DNA of 8,900 bases from JBBQRS01 sp038214535 (GCA_038214535.1 JBBQRS010000160.1:1-8900); one strand, 5' to 3'; shown: positions 1 through 7,768, counted from the stretch's first letter. Made by a program: numbers and translations. Notes: generated from the letters alone by a model not told the origin.

Positions 1-1271
1 GTCCGCCCGGTTCCGGCCTGAAAGGTATGCCAGCTCGTCCGGTCGAAGTGCCGTGGGAACCAGTAGGTTTCCTTGTAGTGATCCAGCGTCGCATCGGCCT
101 GGACGTAGCCTCGCTCAATCCCCTCGCGGATATCATCCAACCACACGTCGGGGTTCTCAGCGGGTATGCCGCGGCGCAGGCGTTCGAGCGCGTCGCGTAA
201 CTCGATGTCCGCAACCATTTGTTCCGGGCTGAAGATATCATCGAAGCTCATCACGCCGATGTAATGCAGGTCGTCGCACCCGGTGAGCACGCCAAACGCG
301 CCCGCCATCGCCTTTTCGTAGCCGGCCTGCACACCGGGGCGTTTGGCCTGGGTGCCCAGCATCATCGAGTAGCCGTGCGCCGGATTATAAAAACGGGTGA
401 TTTGCGCGCTCACCCAGTACATCCAGGCGCATTCAGGCGGGCCGCCGACAATGGCGAGGGAGCGCAAGTCGAAGGGGAACATGCCGATGTTAAGGCCCAC
501 CGGTTTGCCGCCCCCAATGATGTGCAGTACAATCGCACCGCCGAGCGCCTCTGCTATAGATAAGACCCACGCGGCGCGCATCCGCACCGGTGCCGTGGCC
601 CCCAGGCCCGGATAGCTCGTCACCCAGAAGTGCTCCCAACGGTCAGCATAATCCACGGCAATGTCGAACTCGTAACCTGCCAGACGCAGGGGGCTGACGG
701 TGAACATGCCGCCGCTGCGGAGCGGATGACCCATCGCTTCTGCCATCGCCAGCAGATAGGGTAATGCCTCCGGTGGGTGCAGCGTGTCCAGGGTGGGGCT
801 GCCCGTCAGGAATTCCGAGCCGATGCGATACTCGGTGATCGCCTGCAACTGTTGCGGCACATCGCGCGGCACGCCGGGCACATAGCTGGGCAGCCCCACG
901 TTGCGCATCGTCTCGACGGCGCGGGTGGCTTCGATGCAATTGGCTGTGGTCATCAACTCAATCTGATCGTTGTGGAGGTTATGATAATACTGGCACATAT
1001 CGCCCACGTTGATCGTCAGCGGGCCATCGCGCGGAGGCGGTTCGGAACTCCAATGCTGTTTGATCGCGCGCAAAGATGTTTCGGCAAATGCAGGCTCGAA
1101 ATACACCCGTTCGCCCTCGACTCGCGCGCCGGCATCGCGCAGCATGACCAGGGCGCGCGCGTTGGCGACTTGCAGGCCGATCTCACTCAGGACGCGGAGC
1201 GCTGCATGATGCATCTCATTGAGTTCATCTGTGCTTAATGGCTTGAGAATGGTATGCGGACTTAACTCCAC
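1..1271 (-). CDS. MttB-superfamily (trimethylamine/betaine) methyltransferase, 3' end cut off by the window
   Basis: Translating the minus strand from the GTG at 1271 gives 423 uninterrupted codons that run off the left edge. Known family members are about 470-500 residues, so some 50-80 C-terminal residues are probably missing. The family was recognised from the N-terminal helix LSTDELNEMHHAALRVL (residues 12-28) followed by EIGLQV, from a segment near 309-320 (AKRPGVQAGYEK, resembling the family's 'xxPDaQagyEka'), and from SPEQMVADIEL at 348-358. Known members move a methyl group from trimethylamine or a quaternary amine such as glycine betaine to a cobalamin-bearing corrinoid protein, in the cytoplasm. 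No in-frame TAG occurs in the visible part, which covers the region where MttB carries pyrrolysine, so this is a non-pyrrolysine homologue. The GTG start is chosen because AAGGAG lies 8 bases upstream, overlapping the permease stop codon. That arrangement suggests translational coupling. No corrinoid protein gene is visible. The substrate is unknown; the family call is secure. Confidence 0.88.
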   Translation of the reverse strand, partial: MELSPHTILKPLSTDELNEMHHAALRVLSEIGLQVANARALVMLRDAGARVEGERVYFEPAFAETSLRAIKQHWSSEPPPRDGPLTINVGDMCQYYHNLHNDQIELMTTANCIEATRAVETMRNVGLPSYVPGVPRDVPQQLQAITEYRIGSEFLTGSPTLDTLHPPEALPYLLAMAEAMGHPLRSGGMFTVSPLRLAGYEFDIAVDYADRWEHFWVTSYPGLGATAPVRMRAAWVLSIAEALGGAIVLHIIGGGKPVGLNIGMFPFDLRSLAIVGGPPECAWMYWVSAQITRFYNPAHGYSMMLGTQAKRPGVQAGYEKAMAGAFGVLTGCDDLHYIGVMSFDDIFSPEQMVADIELRDALERLRRGIPAENPDVWLDDIREGIERGYVQADATLDHYKETYWFPRHFDRTSWHTFQAGTGR

Positions 1272-1279
1272 GCGAAGAG

Positions 1280-1285
1280 CTCCTT
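1280..1285 (-). promoter_or_regulatory. Shine-Dalgarno site deciding the GTG start of the MttB-like gene
   Basis: On the minus strand AAGGAG sits 8 bases before the GTG at 1271. Its first two bases are the last two bases of the upstream permease's TAA stop. The next in-frame ATG is codon 20, which would remove the conserved N-terminal helix, so GTG is the better start. Confidence 0.7.
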
Positions 1286-2168
1286 ATCCTTTGATGCCCG
1301 TTGTAACGATGCCCTGAACGATGTAACGCTGCGCGATGAAGAAGAGCAAAATACACGGCGCGACAAACATCACGCTGGCGGCCATTTGCATTGAAAGATT
1401 GCCTCCGCCGCGCATGTTCCGCAAGTAATTGATTCCCAGGGCCAGAGTGAATTTTGCGTTATCGCTCAGATAAATCAGTGGCCCCATGAAGTCATTCCAG
1501 TAAGCCATGAACGCAAAAATGGCTACGGTTGCCAGCGCCGGTTTGGAGAGCGGCAGAATAATCTGCCAGTACACGCGAAACCAACCGGCGCCATCCACTT
1601 CCGCAGCTTCATCCAGCTCATGATTGATCGTCATGAAGAACTGGCGCAACAGGAAAATGGTGTATGCCGGAGCAAAGTAAGGCGGCACGATCAAGGGCAA
1701 GAAGCTGTTTACCCAGCCGAGCTTGTTGAACAGGATGAACGTTGGCACCAGCGTTACCGGATAAGGGATCATCATGGTCGCCAGGACAATCATAAAAAGG
1801 ATGTTGCGGCCCGGAAAGCGTAGTCTGGCAAAGGCATATGCGACCATGCTAGCCGACAAAATTTCACCGAACATGGCGAACCCCGTAACGGTAACGCTGT
1901 TCTTCAGGTAGGTGAAGAAAGGAATGGTCTGCACCACCCTTACGTAGTTTTGCCATTCGAACTGGCGCGGGATAAATTCCGGTGGGAAAGTTATTCCTGC
2001 ACCATAGGGCTTCAACGAAGACGAAAGGGTCCAGATGAAAGGCATCAGGATAATAATGCCGACAAGAATGAGCGTGCCGTAGATGAACAGCCAGCGCAGG
2101 GCATCCAGCAAGGTGCGCTGGAAGGACTTATGATACTTTGGGGGGGTGGCCGCTGGGATACTGGTCAT
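1284..2168 (-). CDS. Carbohydrate ABC transporter permease, MalG type (CUT1 family)
   Basis: This 294-residue inner-membrane permease forms half of the channel of a sugar importer. About six hydrophobic segments are visible, near residues 27-50, 92-115, 122-146, 157-176, 210-230 and 262-284. The cytoplasmic EAA loop, which docks on the ATPase, is clear: EAAEVDGA at 187-194 followed by LPLSKP at 205-210. The C-terminus RYIVQGIVTTGIKG is the usual ending of MalG-like permeases. Length is normal for the family. The ATG overlaps the stop codon of the preceding permease by one base (TAATG), and GAGGAG lies 8 bases upstream inside that gene, so the two permeases are probably translationally coupled in equal amounts. 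The transported sugar cannot be read from the sequence. Confidence 0.95.
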   Translation of the reverse strand: MTSIPAATPPKYHKSFQRTLLDALRWLFIYGTLILVGIIILMPFIWTLSSSLKPYGAGITFPPEFIPRQFEWQNYVRVVQTIPFFTYLKNSVTVTGFAMFGEILSASMVAYAFARLRFPGRNILFMIVLATMMIPYPVTLVPTFILFNKLGWVNSFLPLIVPPYFAPAYTIFLLRQFFMTINHELDEAAEVDGAGWFRVYWQIILPLSKPALATVAIFAFMAYWNDFMGPLIYLSDNAKFTLALGINYLRNMRGGGNLSMQMAASVMFVAPCILLFFIAQRYIVQGIVTTGIKG

Positions 2169-3118
2169 TAGTTTCTCTCCTCGCCCGGGCTTTCATAATA
2201 AACCCATCGGCTCGACGAGCGCAGCATAATGAGCGTCAGGAGCAAGACGATCACGAAAAGCACCCATGCCAGCGCCGAAGCATAGCCCATCTCGAACCAA
2301 TTGAAGGCGTTTTTATAGAGATACAGGATGTAAAAGAGTGTGGCGTTGGCCGGGCCGCCGCCAGTCATGATGTAGGCCTGGGTGAACGTTTGAAAGGTCC
2401 CGATAATCCCCATAATTAAGACGAACAAGATCGAAGGCGAGATCATCGGTAGTGTGATGCTGAAGAAGCGCCTTGTCGTGGCCGCGCCGTCAATCTCTGC
2501 GGCTTCATAGAGTGACGCGGGCACGCCCTGAAGCGCCGCCAAAAAGATAATGACGGTCGCGCCAATCCCCCACAGACTCATCAGCACAAAGGCCCAGAGT
2601 GCGTACCTGGGGTGGGAAAGCCACGGCGGCCCTTCGATGCCGATCAGGCCGAGAAAGTAATTGAGGATGCCGAAGCGATGGTTGAAAATCCAGGCAAAGA
2701 CGATCGCGACGGCGACGCCTGAAATGACCGAGGGAAGATAATACACCGTGCGGAAGATGCCCGACATAAACGTCGTCTGATTGAGTAAGACGGCAATGCC
2801 CAGCGCCGCCACAATCCCCAGCGGGACGCTCATGGCTGTGTAGGTGACGGTGACACGCAAAGACTTGTAGAACAGATCATCGCCGGCCATGCGGATGTAA
2901 TTATCAAGACCGATCCACACGGGAGGCTGGACGATTTTGTACTTAGTGAAGCTCAGAAACAGCGAAGCAATCATCGGCCCGGCCAGCAAGACCACGAACC
3001 CGATGAGCCAGGGGCTGAGGAAAAATAGGGCCGCCAGAGACTCGCGCCGCCGGCGCGTCAGGTGAAAACGGGGCTGGGTGGCGGTGTCGGCCACGGGTGT
3101 TCGGGAAACGGTGGTCAT
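2168..3118 (-). CDS. Carbohydrate ABC transporter permease, MalF/UgpA type (CUT1 family)
   Basis: This 316-residue membrane protein is the partner of the MalG-type permease that follows it. A basic cytoplasmic N-terminus (TRRRRES at 21-27) leads into the first membrane segment, which carries the family pattern LFFLSPWLIG at 31-40. Further segments lie near 88-112, 121-145, 173-197, 226-247 and 281-300. The EAA loop is EAAEIDGA at 205-212, followed by TLPMISP at 222-228. The large periplasmic insertion of enterobacterial MalF is absent, as is usual for most CUT1 permeases of this type. AGGAGG at 3126-3131 is 7 bases before the ATG. Upstream lies the 84-base gap with two hairpins that separates it from the binding protein gene. 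Substrate specificity is not determinable from this protein. Confidence 0.95.
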   Translation of the reverse strand: MTTVSRTPVADTATQPRFHLTRRRRESLAALFFLSPWLIGFVVLLAGPMIASLFLSFTKYKIVQPPVWIGLDNYIRMAGDDLFYKSLRVTVTYTAMSVPLGIVAALGIAVLLNQTTFMSGIFRTVYYLPSVISGVAVAIVFAWIFNHRFGILNYFLGLIGIEGPPWLSHPRYALWAFVLMSLWGIGATVIIFLAALQGVPASLYEAAEIDGAATTRRFFSITLPMISPSILFVLIMGIIGTFQTFTQAYIMTGGGPANATLFYILYLYKNAFNWFEMGYASALAWVLFVIVLLLTLIMLRSSSRWVYYESPGEERN

Positions 3119-3125
3119 CTATTCG

Positions 3126-3131
3126 CCTCCT
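3126..3131 (-). promoter_or_regulatory. Strong Shine-Dalgarno of the MalF-type permease
   Basis: AGGAGG on the minus strand sits 7 bases before the ATG at 3118, just 3' of a long hairpin (3138-3180). If the hairpin forms in the mRNA, its base is only 6 bases from this site, so it could affect access of ribosomes to it. That effect is inference. Confidence 0.6.
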
Positions 3132-3137
3132 AAATGA

Positions 3138-3180
3138 CCAGATACCGGTGGGCAAAAATGCTATACCCACCGGTGTCTGG
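3138..3180 (-). repeat. Long inverted repeat (hairpin) between the binding protein and permease genes
   Basis: The two arms are CCAGATACCGGTGGG (3138-3152) and CCCACCGGTGTCTGG (3166-3180). They pair at 14 of 15 positions around a 13-base loop; the mismatch is C-A in the minus-strand transcript. No T-run follows it on the minus strand, so it is not a standard intrinsic terminator. Hairpins in this position in importer operons, as in malE-malF, are known to protect the upstream message or lower downstream expression, so that binding protein exceeds permease. That role is inferred here. Confidence 0.75.
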
Positions 3181-3186
3181 TTCAGT

Positions 3187-3200
3187 CCGGCGGTCGCCGG
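3187..3200 (-). repeat. Short GC-rich hairpin just after the binding protein stop codon
   Basis: The arms CCGGC and GCCGG pair perfectly around a four-base loop, two bases after the TGA at 3205-3203. It lies in tandem with the larger hairpin, leaving little unstructured sequence in this gap. No T-run follows. It could help stop 3' exonucleases, which is inference. In GC-rich DNA a five-base stem can also arise by chance. Confidence 0.4.
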
Positions 3201-3202
3201 CA

Positions 3203-4585
3203 TCACATTTGCCTTGCTAACTCCTCATCTACGGCCGGGCAGACTGTCGCGGCGGCGTCCACGGCGCTCTTTTCTCCGATAAACACCAGGTCCAGCTCGG
3301 CTTGCACCAGTTGGCTGATCTTATCGAAGCGCTCGCCGGCGCCGGGTATTCTGAGCACCCCCGGCTTGACTGCTAACTCGATGAGCGGCGCATAGCCCAG
3401 TTTCTCGTTCTCCGGTGTGTTGAACACCGGGAACAGTTTCTCCATCGGTGGTACCATCGGTTGCGCGGCCTGGTTCACCTGATCGAGGATGAAGTCACGG
3501 ATGTAGAGCCAACCGGTTTGCGCGTTTGCGGTTTTCGGCCACATGCCCCAGCACCAGAAGTGCTCATACCAGGTGCGATTATCATCGTTGGCTTTGGGTG
3601 AGAGCACCGCACTCCAGTTGAAGCCGTTCTCATCCGTGGCCGCTTGCATTCCCGGCACATCCCAACAGTTGCCCAGATACATTGAGACTTTGCCGGTGCG
3701 GAAGGCGTTCTCAGGCCCCTGCAACGCCTGCGCCTCTGAGGAAGGCAGAGTTGTCTTGTCTATGAGCACCATATCGGCCCAGTATTGCAGGGCGTCGGTG
3801 GCTTTCGGGTCGGTCAGCGTACATTTGGTCTGGTCGGCGTTGAACAGATCGCCGCCATTTGACCAGATCCAGTAGAGCCAGGGCACAAACCAGAGCGCGT
3901 AAGTCAGTCCCCATTGGTCGTCCGAAGTGGTCAACGCTTTAGCGGTTTCGCGGAGATCATCCCACTTCCAATCCGCCGTCGGGGCCGCAATGCCGGCCTT
4001 CTCAAAGTGATCCACGTTGTAGTAGAGCGAAACTGGGCCAGGCATGAATCCCTGGCAGAAAGCATACACGCTGCCCTGCCAGCCGCCGCCTTCAATCGCC
4101 GCCGGCACCAATTCATCTTTATTGACTATGGGGTCGGCTTCAAAGAAGGGATCGAGTTTCATCAACGCGCCATTGGCCGCATAGGGCTGAATATACCCTT
4201 CCCACATGTCATAAAGATCGGGCATACTGTCTGCAGCAATCAGGGTTTGCAGCTTCTCGAAGTAGTTCTGCCCTGCCGGCACAGACTCCTGATTGACGGT
4301 CACGCCGGCGTTTTTCTCCGCCCATTGCGTGTTCCACTTGGCGCGGTTGTCGAGGTCTTCGGCGCTCGAACAGCAGAGCAACATGTCCAGTTGACCTTGC
4401 GCTACTGCTGGGGCCGTATCGCTGCCTGTGTCGGCCTGTTGCGCGGCGGGCGCCTCTTCAACTGGCGCGGCAGCCGGTGGTGCAGCCTGGGGCGCGCATG
4501 CTGCCAGCGCAATGCCGGCCGAACTTATCCCCAGCAGCTTCAACATCTGGCGGCGAGAGATCGGTCTGATGGTTTGCATGTTCAT
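3203..4585 (-). CDS. ABC transporter sugar-binding lipoprotein (family 1 extracellular solute-binding protein)
   Basis: This 460-residue protein would capture the substrate outside the membrane and deliver it to the two permeases encoded next. The N-terminus has a twin-arginine-like motif SRRQMLK (10-16), a short hydrophobic stretch, and a lipobox LAAC with the acylated cysteine at 30. This points to folding before Tat export and then lipid anchoring. An Ala/Pro/Glu/Gln-rich linker spans about 31-65. Family 1 patterns follow: a NGALMKLDPFF segment at 138-148, YYNVDHFEKAGI at 188-199, NGGDLFN at 243-249, and FRTGKVSMYLG at 295-305. The aromatic-rich stretch 232-242 is typical of sugar-binding clefts. 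Unusually, the first strand carries adjacent cysteines (CC at 71-72), and several more follow at 177, 255, 307, 345 and 449. AGGAGG lies 5 bases before the ATG. A second ATG at codon 3 is a possible alternative start. Ligand unknown. Confidence 0.95.
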   Translation of the reverse strand: MNMQTIRPISRRQMLKLLGISSAGIALAACAPQAAPPAAAPVEEAPAAQQADTGSDTAPAVAQGQLDMLLCCSSAEDLDNRAKWNTQWAEKNAGVTVNQESVPAGQNYFEKLQTLIAADSMPDLYDMWEGYIQPYAANGALMKLDPFFEADPIVNKDELVPAAIEGGGWQGSVYAFCQGFMPGPVSLYYNVDHFEKAGIAAPTADWKWDDLRETAKALTTSDDQWGLTYALWFVPWLYWIWSNGGDLFNADQTKCTLTDPKATDALQYWADMVLIDKTTLPSSEAQALQGPENAFRTGKVSMYLGNCWDVPGMQAATDENGFNWSAVLSPKANDDNRTWYEHFWCWGMWPKTANAQTGWLYIRDFILDQVNQAAQPMVPPMEKLFPVFNTPENEKLGYAPLIELAVKPGVLRIPGAGERFDKISQLVQAELDLVFIGEKSAVDAAATVCPAVDEELARQM

Positions 4586-4590
4586 TCTTT

Positions 4591-4596
4591 CCTCCT
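4591..4596 (-). promoter_or_regulatory. Strong Shine-Dalgarno of the binding protein gene
   Basis: AGGAGG on the minus strand lies 5 bases before the ATG at 4585, within the 36-base gap after the glycosidase-like gene. It is among the best-matched ribosome sites in the window, in keeping with the high amounts usually needed of a binding protein. No terminator-like hairpin is seen in this gap. Confidence 0.6.
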
Positions 4597-4621
4597 TGAA
4601 TGTATGAACGTAACGAAGTGA

Positions 4622-7600
4622 TCAGTAGAGGACCCTGATATCCATCGGTTCTGCATCGGTCTTTAGCAATATCTCCTCCTTTTCAACATCGAAATTCTGA
4701 TGTGAAAGCCCATTAACCCGGACTTGCCAGATGGGTCGCCCTTCGGGGTGGCGCACGCGCAAGCGGATGCGCGCCGGCGGGTTGCGATGCGGCGGCGACA
4801 GCTTAACCCGGATTTGCCCGGTCGCTGCGTGTGAGACAAACTCGACGCTTGCCTCACCGAAGTGTGTCAGCGCGCGGTCTAAACGCATGGTCAGCCCATC
4901 AGCGAACCATGCCCGCGGGATGGCCTGGCCCACGAAGAGTTCATCGCCATGTTCGGCCAGGAACATGAGGCGAAGCCAGTAAGTGGAGTTTGCTTCATCT
5001 GAAGTCTTGAAGTGATCGCCTGCCCAATCGGCCAGTGTGGGCAGTGGGTGTTCGGTGAGCATCAGGGTGTCGGGGTAGAATGCCGAGGCGAAGGGATTGA
5101 AATAAGAGCGCAGGTAGTGCACGGGTTCATCCCGCCACAGATAGATCAACGGCCAAATCAGCAGGTTGGGCTGCATCGAGAAGCCGCCCCAGCCAAACCA
5201 TTGCGCCTCGAAATCGGTTACCGGGTAGCCGTACTGATCGGAGTTGAACAGGTTGTCTTCGTAGTCATCAATAATCCATTGCGCGGCGGGCTCATCGGGT
5301 GCAATGATGCCACAGTAGATGAGATGCGCCGCGCCTTCCAGCACCTCGCGCAGCCAGCCAAAGTCACGCCCACGGCGTTCGAGGCGTGGCGGGAAGTGAG
5401 GAACCCAGGTTCCATCGCGCAGCTTAACCACAGGCGACCGCGCCGCAGCTTCGAAGAACCCGGCGCGTAGATCGTTGCCATATGCCTGTGCATCCTCTGT
5501 CAGGCGCGCCGCCTCAGGATGATCAATCTCGGTGAGAACCTCTGCCGCCGACCGCAAGCCCAGATAGGCATACGCATTACTTGACAGCCAGGTCCAGTAG
5601 TCCGTGACGTCTTCCAGCGAACCGGTGGGCAAGAAGCCGTACTCGATAGGCCGTTCGCCGTCAGGCAAGTCTTGCATTGTCGCGGCGCGCTCTCGGCTGA
5701 TCCAATCACAGCCCGCGATGAGCGTCGGCGCGGTTTCCTCCAACCATGCGCGGTCCCGCGTATAACGATAATGCTCGGCCAGCCCCCACAACACCCACCC
5801 CTGATTTCGGTTGTATCCGGCAACTTCATAACCGCCGGAACCGTAGAGCACGCCTTCATCGCTCTGGTAGTTGCCGGGCAGGGGCGCCGTCCCCTGATAG
5901 TTTACATAAAGATCGAGACACCGTTCTGCATCTTCTATATATCCGCGGCGTACCAGGTCGCTCGTGACCATGATCCCTTCATCGGGAAATGAGCCATAAG
6001 AGAAACCGCCACAGCGCGCCACATTGCGGTCTGCGCCTGGTTCGCGATCGTTGATAACGAGCATATGCATCACGTGGGTGTCATAGAACGCGTTGAGTGT
6101 AGCGTTGGGCGTCTGAAGTTGCGCGCCGGACGAGATCCGGTCGCGCCAGAAAGTCGCGACGCGCGTGCGTTCCTCTTCATATCCGATATTACGCAAGCGG
6201 GCGACGGCATCTGCATCTGCGGGCAACACAAATGGGATCTTGACGAAAAGGTCATGCCCGGCGCCCGGCGGCAACTCGAGTCGGTAGGTTAAGCCTTGCT
6301 CACCGGCGACCCACTCGCCTTGCCCGTTGGCGTCGAGCAGACAGCGCAGGCGCTCCCCGGCAAACGCGCGGTCTCCGTCGAGATGAAGCGCTTCGGGAGT
6401 GTCGTCGCCGCCCACGGTCCGTAGCGTCAGCATCGCGGTCCGGGGCCGGTCGGCCTGGTTGGTCAGGCGGAAGCGCATCATGCAGACAACAGGGTCGTCT
6501 CCCGGCCAACGGCCCGCCAGAATGTCTCGTTGCAACCACGTCGCATAGCATTCCTGCTCGATATTCAGCGCATGATCCGTCCACGCGGTCCCGAGGATTG
6601 GTAGCCGATCTTCGAGGATGCCGCGGTCGGCCGGTTCAGCCGGCAGGCCGAACTCGAAACGCAATTCGCTGCCTTCCCAGCCGATCCGCGGAGTGTCCTT
6701 GCCGGGGACTCTGCGGATGAAGTTCTCACGGAGGAAGATGTCACCATTAGGGTTCACGCCGAATTTCTGGCGCGAGCCTTCGCAGCCCAGGACGAAATAG
6801 AGTCGGCGCGCCTTGGCCGGCATCCCGCGCCACGCGTTTTCCCACGTCTGTTCGGGCAGTGCTGCTATCCGTTGGTGGAGTTTTTGCGGGTGATCGGCCT
6901 GCCACTGCGCTGTCCACGCTTTCATCGTGTGGCCGGAGTCAGCGAGCGCGACGAACGCGCCTAGGTCGGGCAGGTAGAGCGGGCTATCCTCGATAACGTC
7001 ATCTATCAGAACGGAGAATGCGGCTTCGATGCAGCGGGCGGTCACGATGGTGCGGTCATAAGAATTGGGGTCTTCATTGACGACATAGCGGATGCGTGCG
7101 CACACCCCCGCCGTCTCGCCGGCTGAGGCGTTGGCTTGCCAACCTGCTCCATCCGTGGTCATCGCGCGGTCGTCCAGCGGCGCGACTCGCAGGATCTCAC
7201 CGTTGAACGCCTCCAGATGGCCGCTGCGGCAGCCGTGAGCGCCGTCCGCCGCGTTCCATTCGACCATGACATCCGTTTCCTGCCAGGTCGAGTCGGTATA
7301 TGCGCGAACTGTCGCAATACCCTCTTGCGCCGGGCCGATGAAGCTCAGGCGCAGCTTGATCGTGCGTCGGAAGGGAGCGGGAAAGTCCACCTGGTCGGGG
7401 AATTCGCGGTGATTGACAGGCGCAAAACCGATGGAAACGGCGTCATCGGCGGATTGACTTACGGTGTCCGCCTCTTGCCAGCGGCCATTCGTCCAATCGT
7501 CAATCGCCAGCCAGCCACTTCGTCCCGAACCTACCAGTTCGCCCTTGGGCACCCTGGTCTTGGGCCAGGAGTGTTGCCAGTAGCTTACGGCGATATCACT

Positions 7601-7768
7601 CGGATTGATCTGCGCGCCGGGTTTCGGAACGATGACAATCTCAAACAGATCGCGTGGGTCTTCCCACCAGGCTTCATACGTGCGTTCGGAACTCCAGCCG
7701 GCGCGGGCCGTAAACGGGATGGCGTCGAATTTTGTTGATTGGTTGATTTGAGTCACTGGCAGCTCCAT
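4622..7768 (-). CDS. Large putative six-hairpin glycosidase-like protein
   Basis: The protein has 1048 residues from the ATG at 7768. Its first half (about 1-540) is rich in predicted beta strands and matches no family I can name with confidence. Residues about 545-940 look like an (alpha/alpha)6 barrel of six-hairpin glycosidases. Features there include FPDEGIMVTSDL (594-605), QGWVLWGLAEHYRYT (656-670), a YGFLPTGSLED motif (710-720), and YWTWLSSNAYAYLGL with a helix carrying AAEVL (724-745). The C-terminal 100 residues look like a small beta domain. Acidic candidates for catalysis are D596/E597, D637/E638 and D720/D723, but I cannot assign them. No signal peptide is seen, so it is probably cytoplasmic. 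It begins 11 bases after the deacetylase stop. The ATG has no good ribosome site; a GTG at 7756 does. The open frame continues upstream to 7927 but overlaps the deacetylase. Likely role: cleaving a glycoside brought in by the adjacent importer. The exact glycoside hydrolase family is uncertain. Confidence 0.72.
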   Translation of the reverse strand: MELPVTQINQSTKFDAIPFTARAGWSSERTYEAWWEDPRDLFEIVIVPKPGAQINPSDIAVSYWQHSWPKTRVPKGELVGSGRSGWLAIDDWTNGRWQEADTVSQSADDAVSIGFAPVNHREFPDQVDFPAPFRRTIKLRLSFIGPAQEGIATVRAYTDSTWQETDVMVEWNAADGAHGCRSGHLEAFNGEILRVAPLDDRAMTTDGAGWQANASAGETAGVCARIRYVVNEDPNSYDRTIVTARCIEAAFSVLIDDVIEDSPLYLPDLGAFVALADSGHTMKAWTAQWQADHPQKLHQRIAALPEQTWENAWRGMPAKARRLYFVLGCEGSRQKFGVNPNGDIFLRENFIRRVPGKDTPRIGWEGSELRFEFGLPAEPADRGILEDRLPILGTAWTDHALNIEQECYATWLQRDILAGRWPGDDPVVCMMRFRLTNQADRPRTAMLTLRTVGGDDTPEALHLDGDRAFAGERLRCLLDANGQGEWVAGEQGLTYRLELPPGAGHDLFVKIPFVLPADADAVARLRNIGYEEERTRVATFWRDRISSGAQLQTPNATLNAFYDTHVMHMLVINDREPGADRNVARCGGFSYGSFPDEGIMVTSDLVRRGYIEDAERCLDLYVNYQGTAPLPGNYQSDEGVLYGSGGYEVAGYNRNQGWVLWGLAEHYRYTRDRAWLEETAPTLIAGCDWISRERAATMQDLPDGERPIEYGFLPTGSLEDVTDYWTWLSSNAYAYLGLRSAAEVLTEIDHPEAARLTEDAQAYGNDLRAGFFEAAARSPVVKLRDGTWVPHFPPRLERRGRDFGWLREVLEGAAHLIYCGIIAPDEPAAQWIIDDYEDNLFNSDQYGYPVTDFEAQWFGWGGFSMQPNLLIWPLIYLWRDEPVHYLRSYFNPFASAFYPDTLMLTEHPLPTLADWAGDHFKTSDEANSTYWLRLMFLAEHGDELFVGQAIPRAWFADGLTMRLDRALTHFGEASVEFVSHAATGQIRVKLSPPHRNPPARIRLRVRHPEGRPIWQVRVNGLSHQNFDVEKEEILLKTDAEPMDIRVLY
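7763..7766 (-). promoter_or_regulatory. GGAG ribosome site favouring an alternative GTG start for the glycosidase-like gene
   Basis: GGAG lies within the first codons after the ATG at 7768 and is 6 bases before an in-frame GTG at 7756. The ATG itself is preceded by CTTATCACCTG, which has no purine-rich site. Translation may therefore start at the GTG, giving 1044 residues beginning at VTQINQ. Termination-reinitiation from the deacetylase stop 11 bases away could instead serve the ATG. Confidence 0.45.

Noticed and set aside
643..1238. Open frames on both strands over the left region (643-939 minus, 777-1238 plus)
   Set aside because: The continuous minus-strand frame from 1271 encodes a clear MttB-family protein through the same bases, so these are out-of-frame shadows.
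1..1271. Pyrrolysine-containing trimethylamine methyltransferase (true MttB)
   Set aside because: No in-frame TAG occurs in the 423 visible codons, which include the region where MttB carries pyrrolysine.
3138..3180. Intrinsic terminator ending the transcript after the binding protein
   Set aside because: The stem is strong, but the sequence after it on the minus strand is TCATTTAGGAGG, not a T-run, and the permease ribosome site follows at once.
3914..4621. Plus-strand open frame of 235 codons
   Set aside because: It lies entirely opposite the binding protein gene, whose family motifs are clear; the translation is Arg/His-rich with no recognisable domain.
7136..7738. Plus-strand open frame of 200 codons
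   Set aside because: It is antisense to the glycosidase-like gene and shows typical shadow composition for GC-rich DNA.
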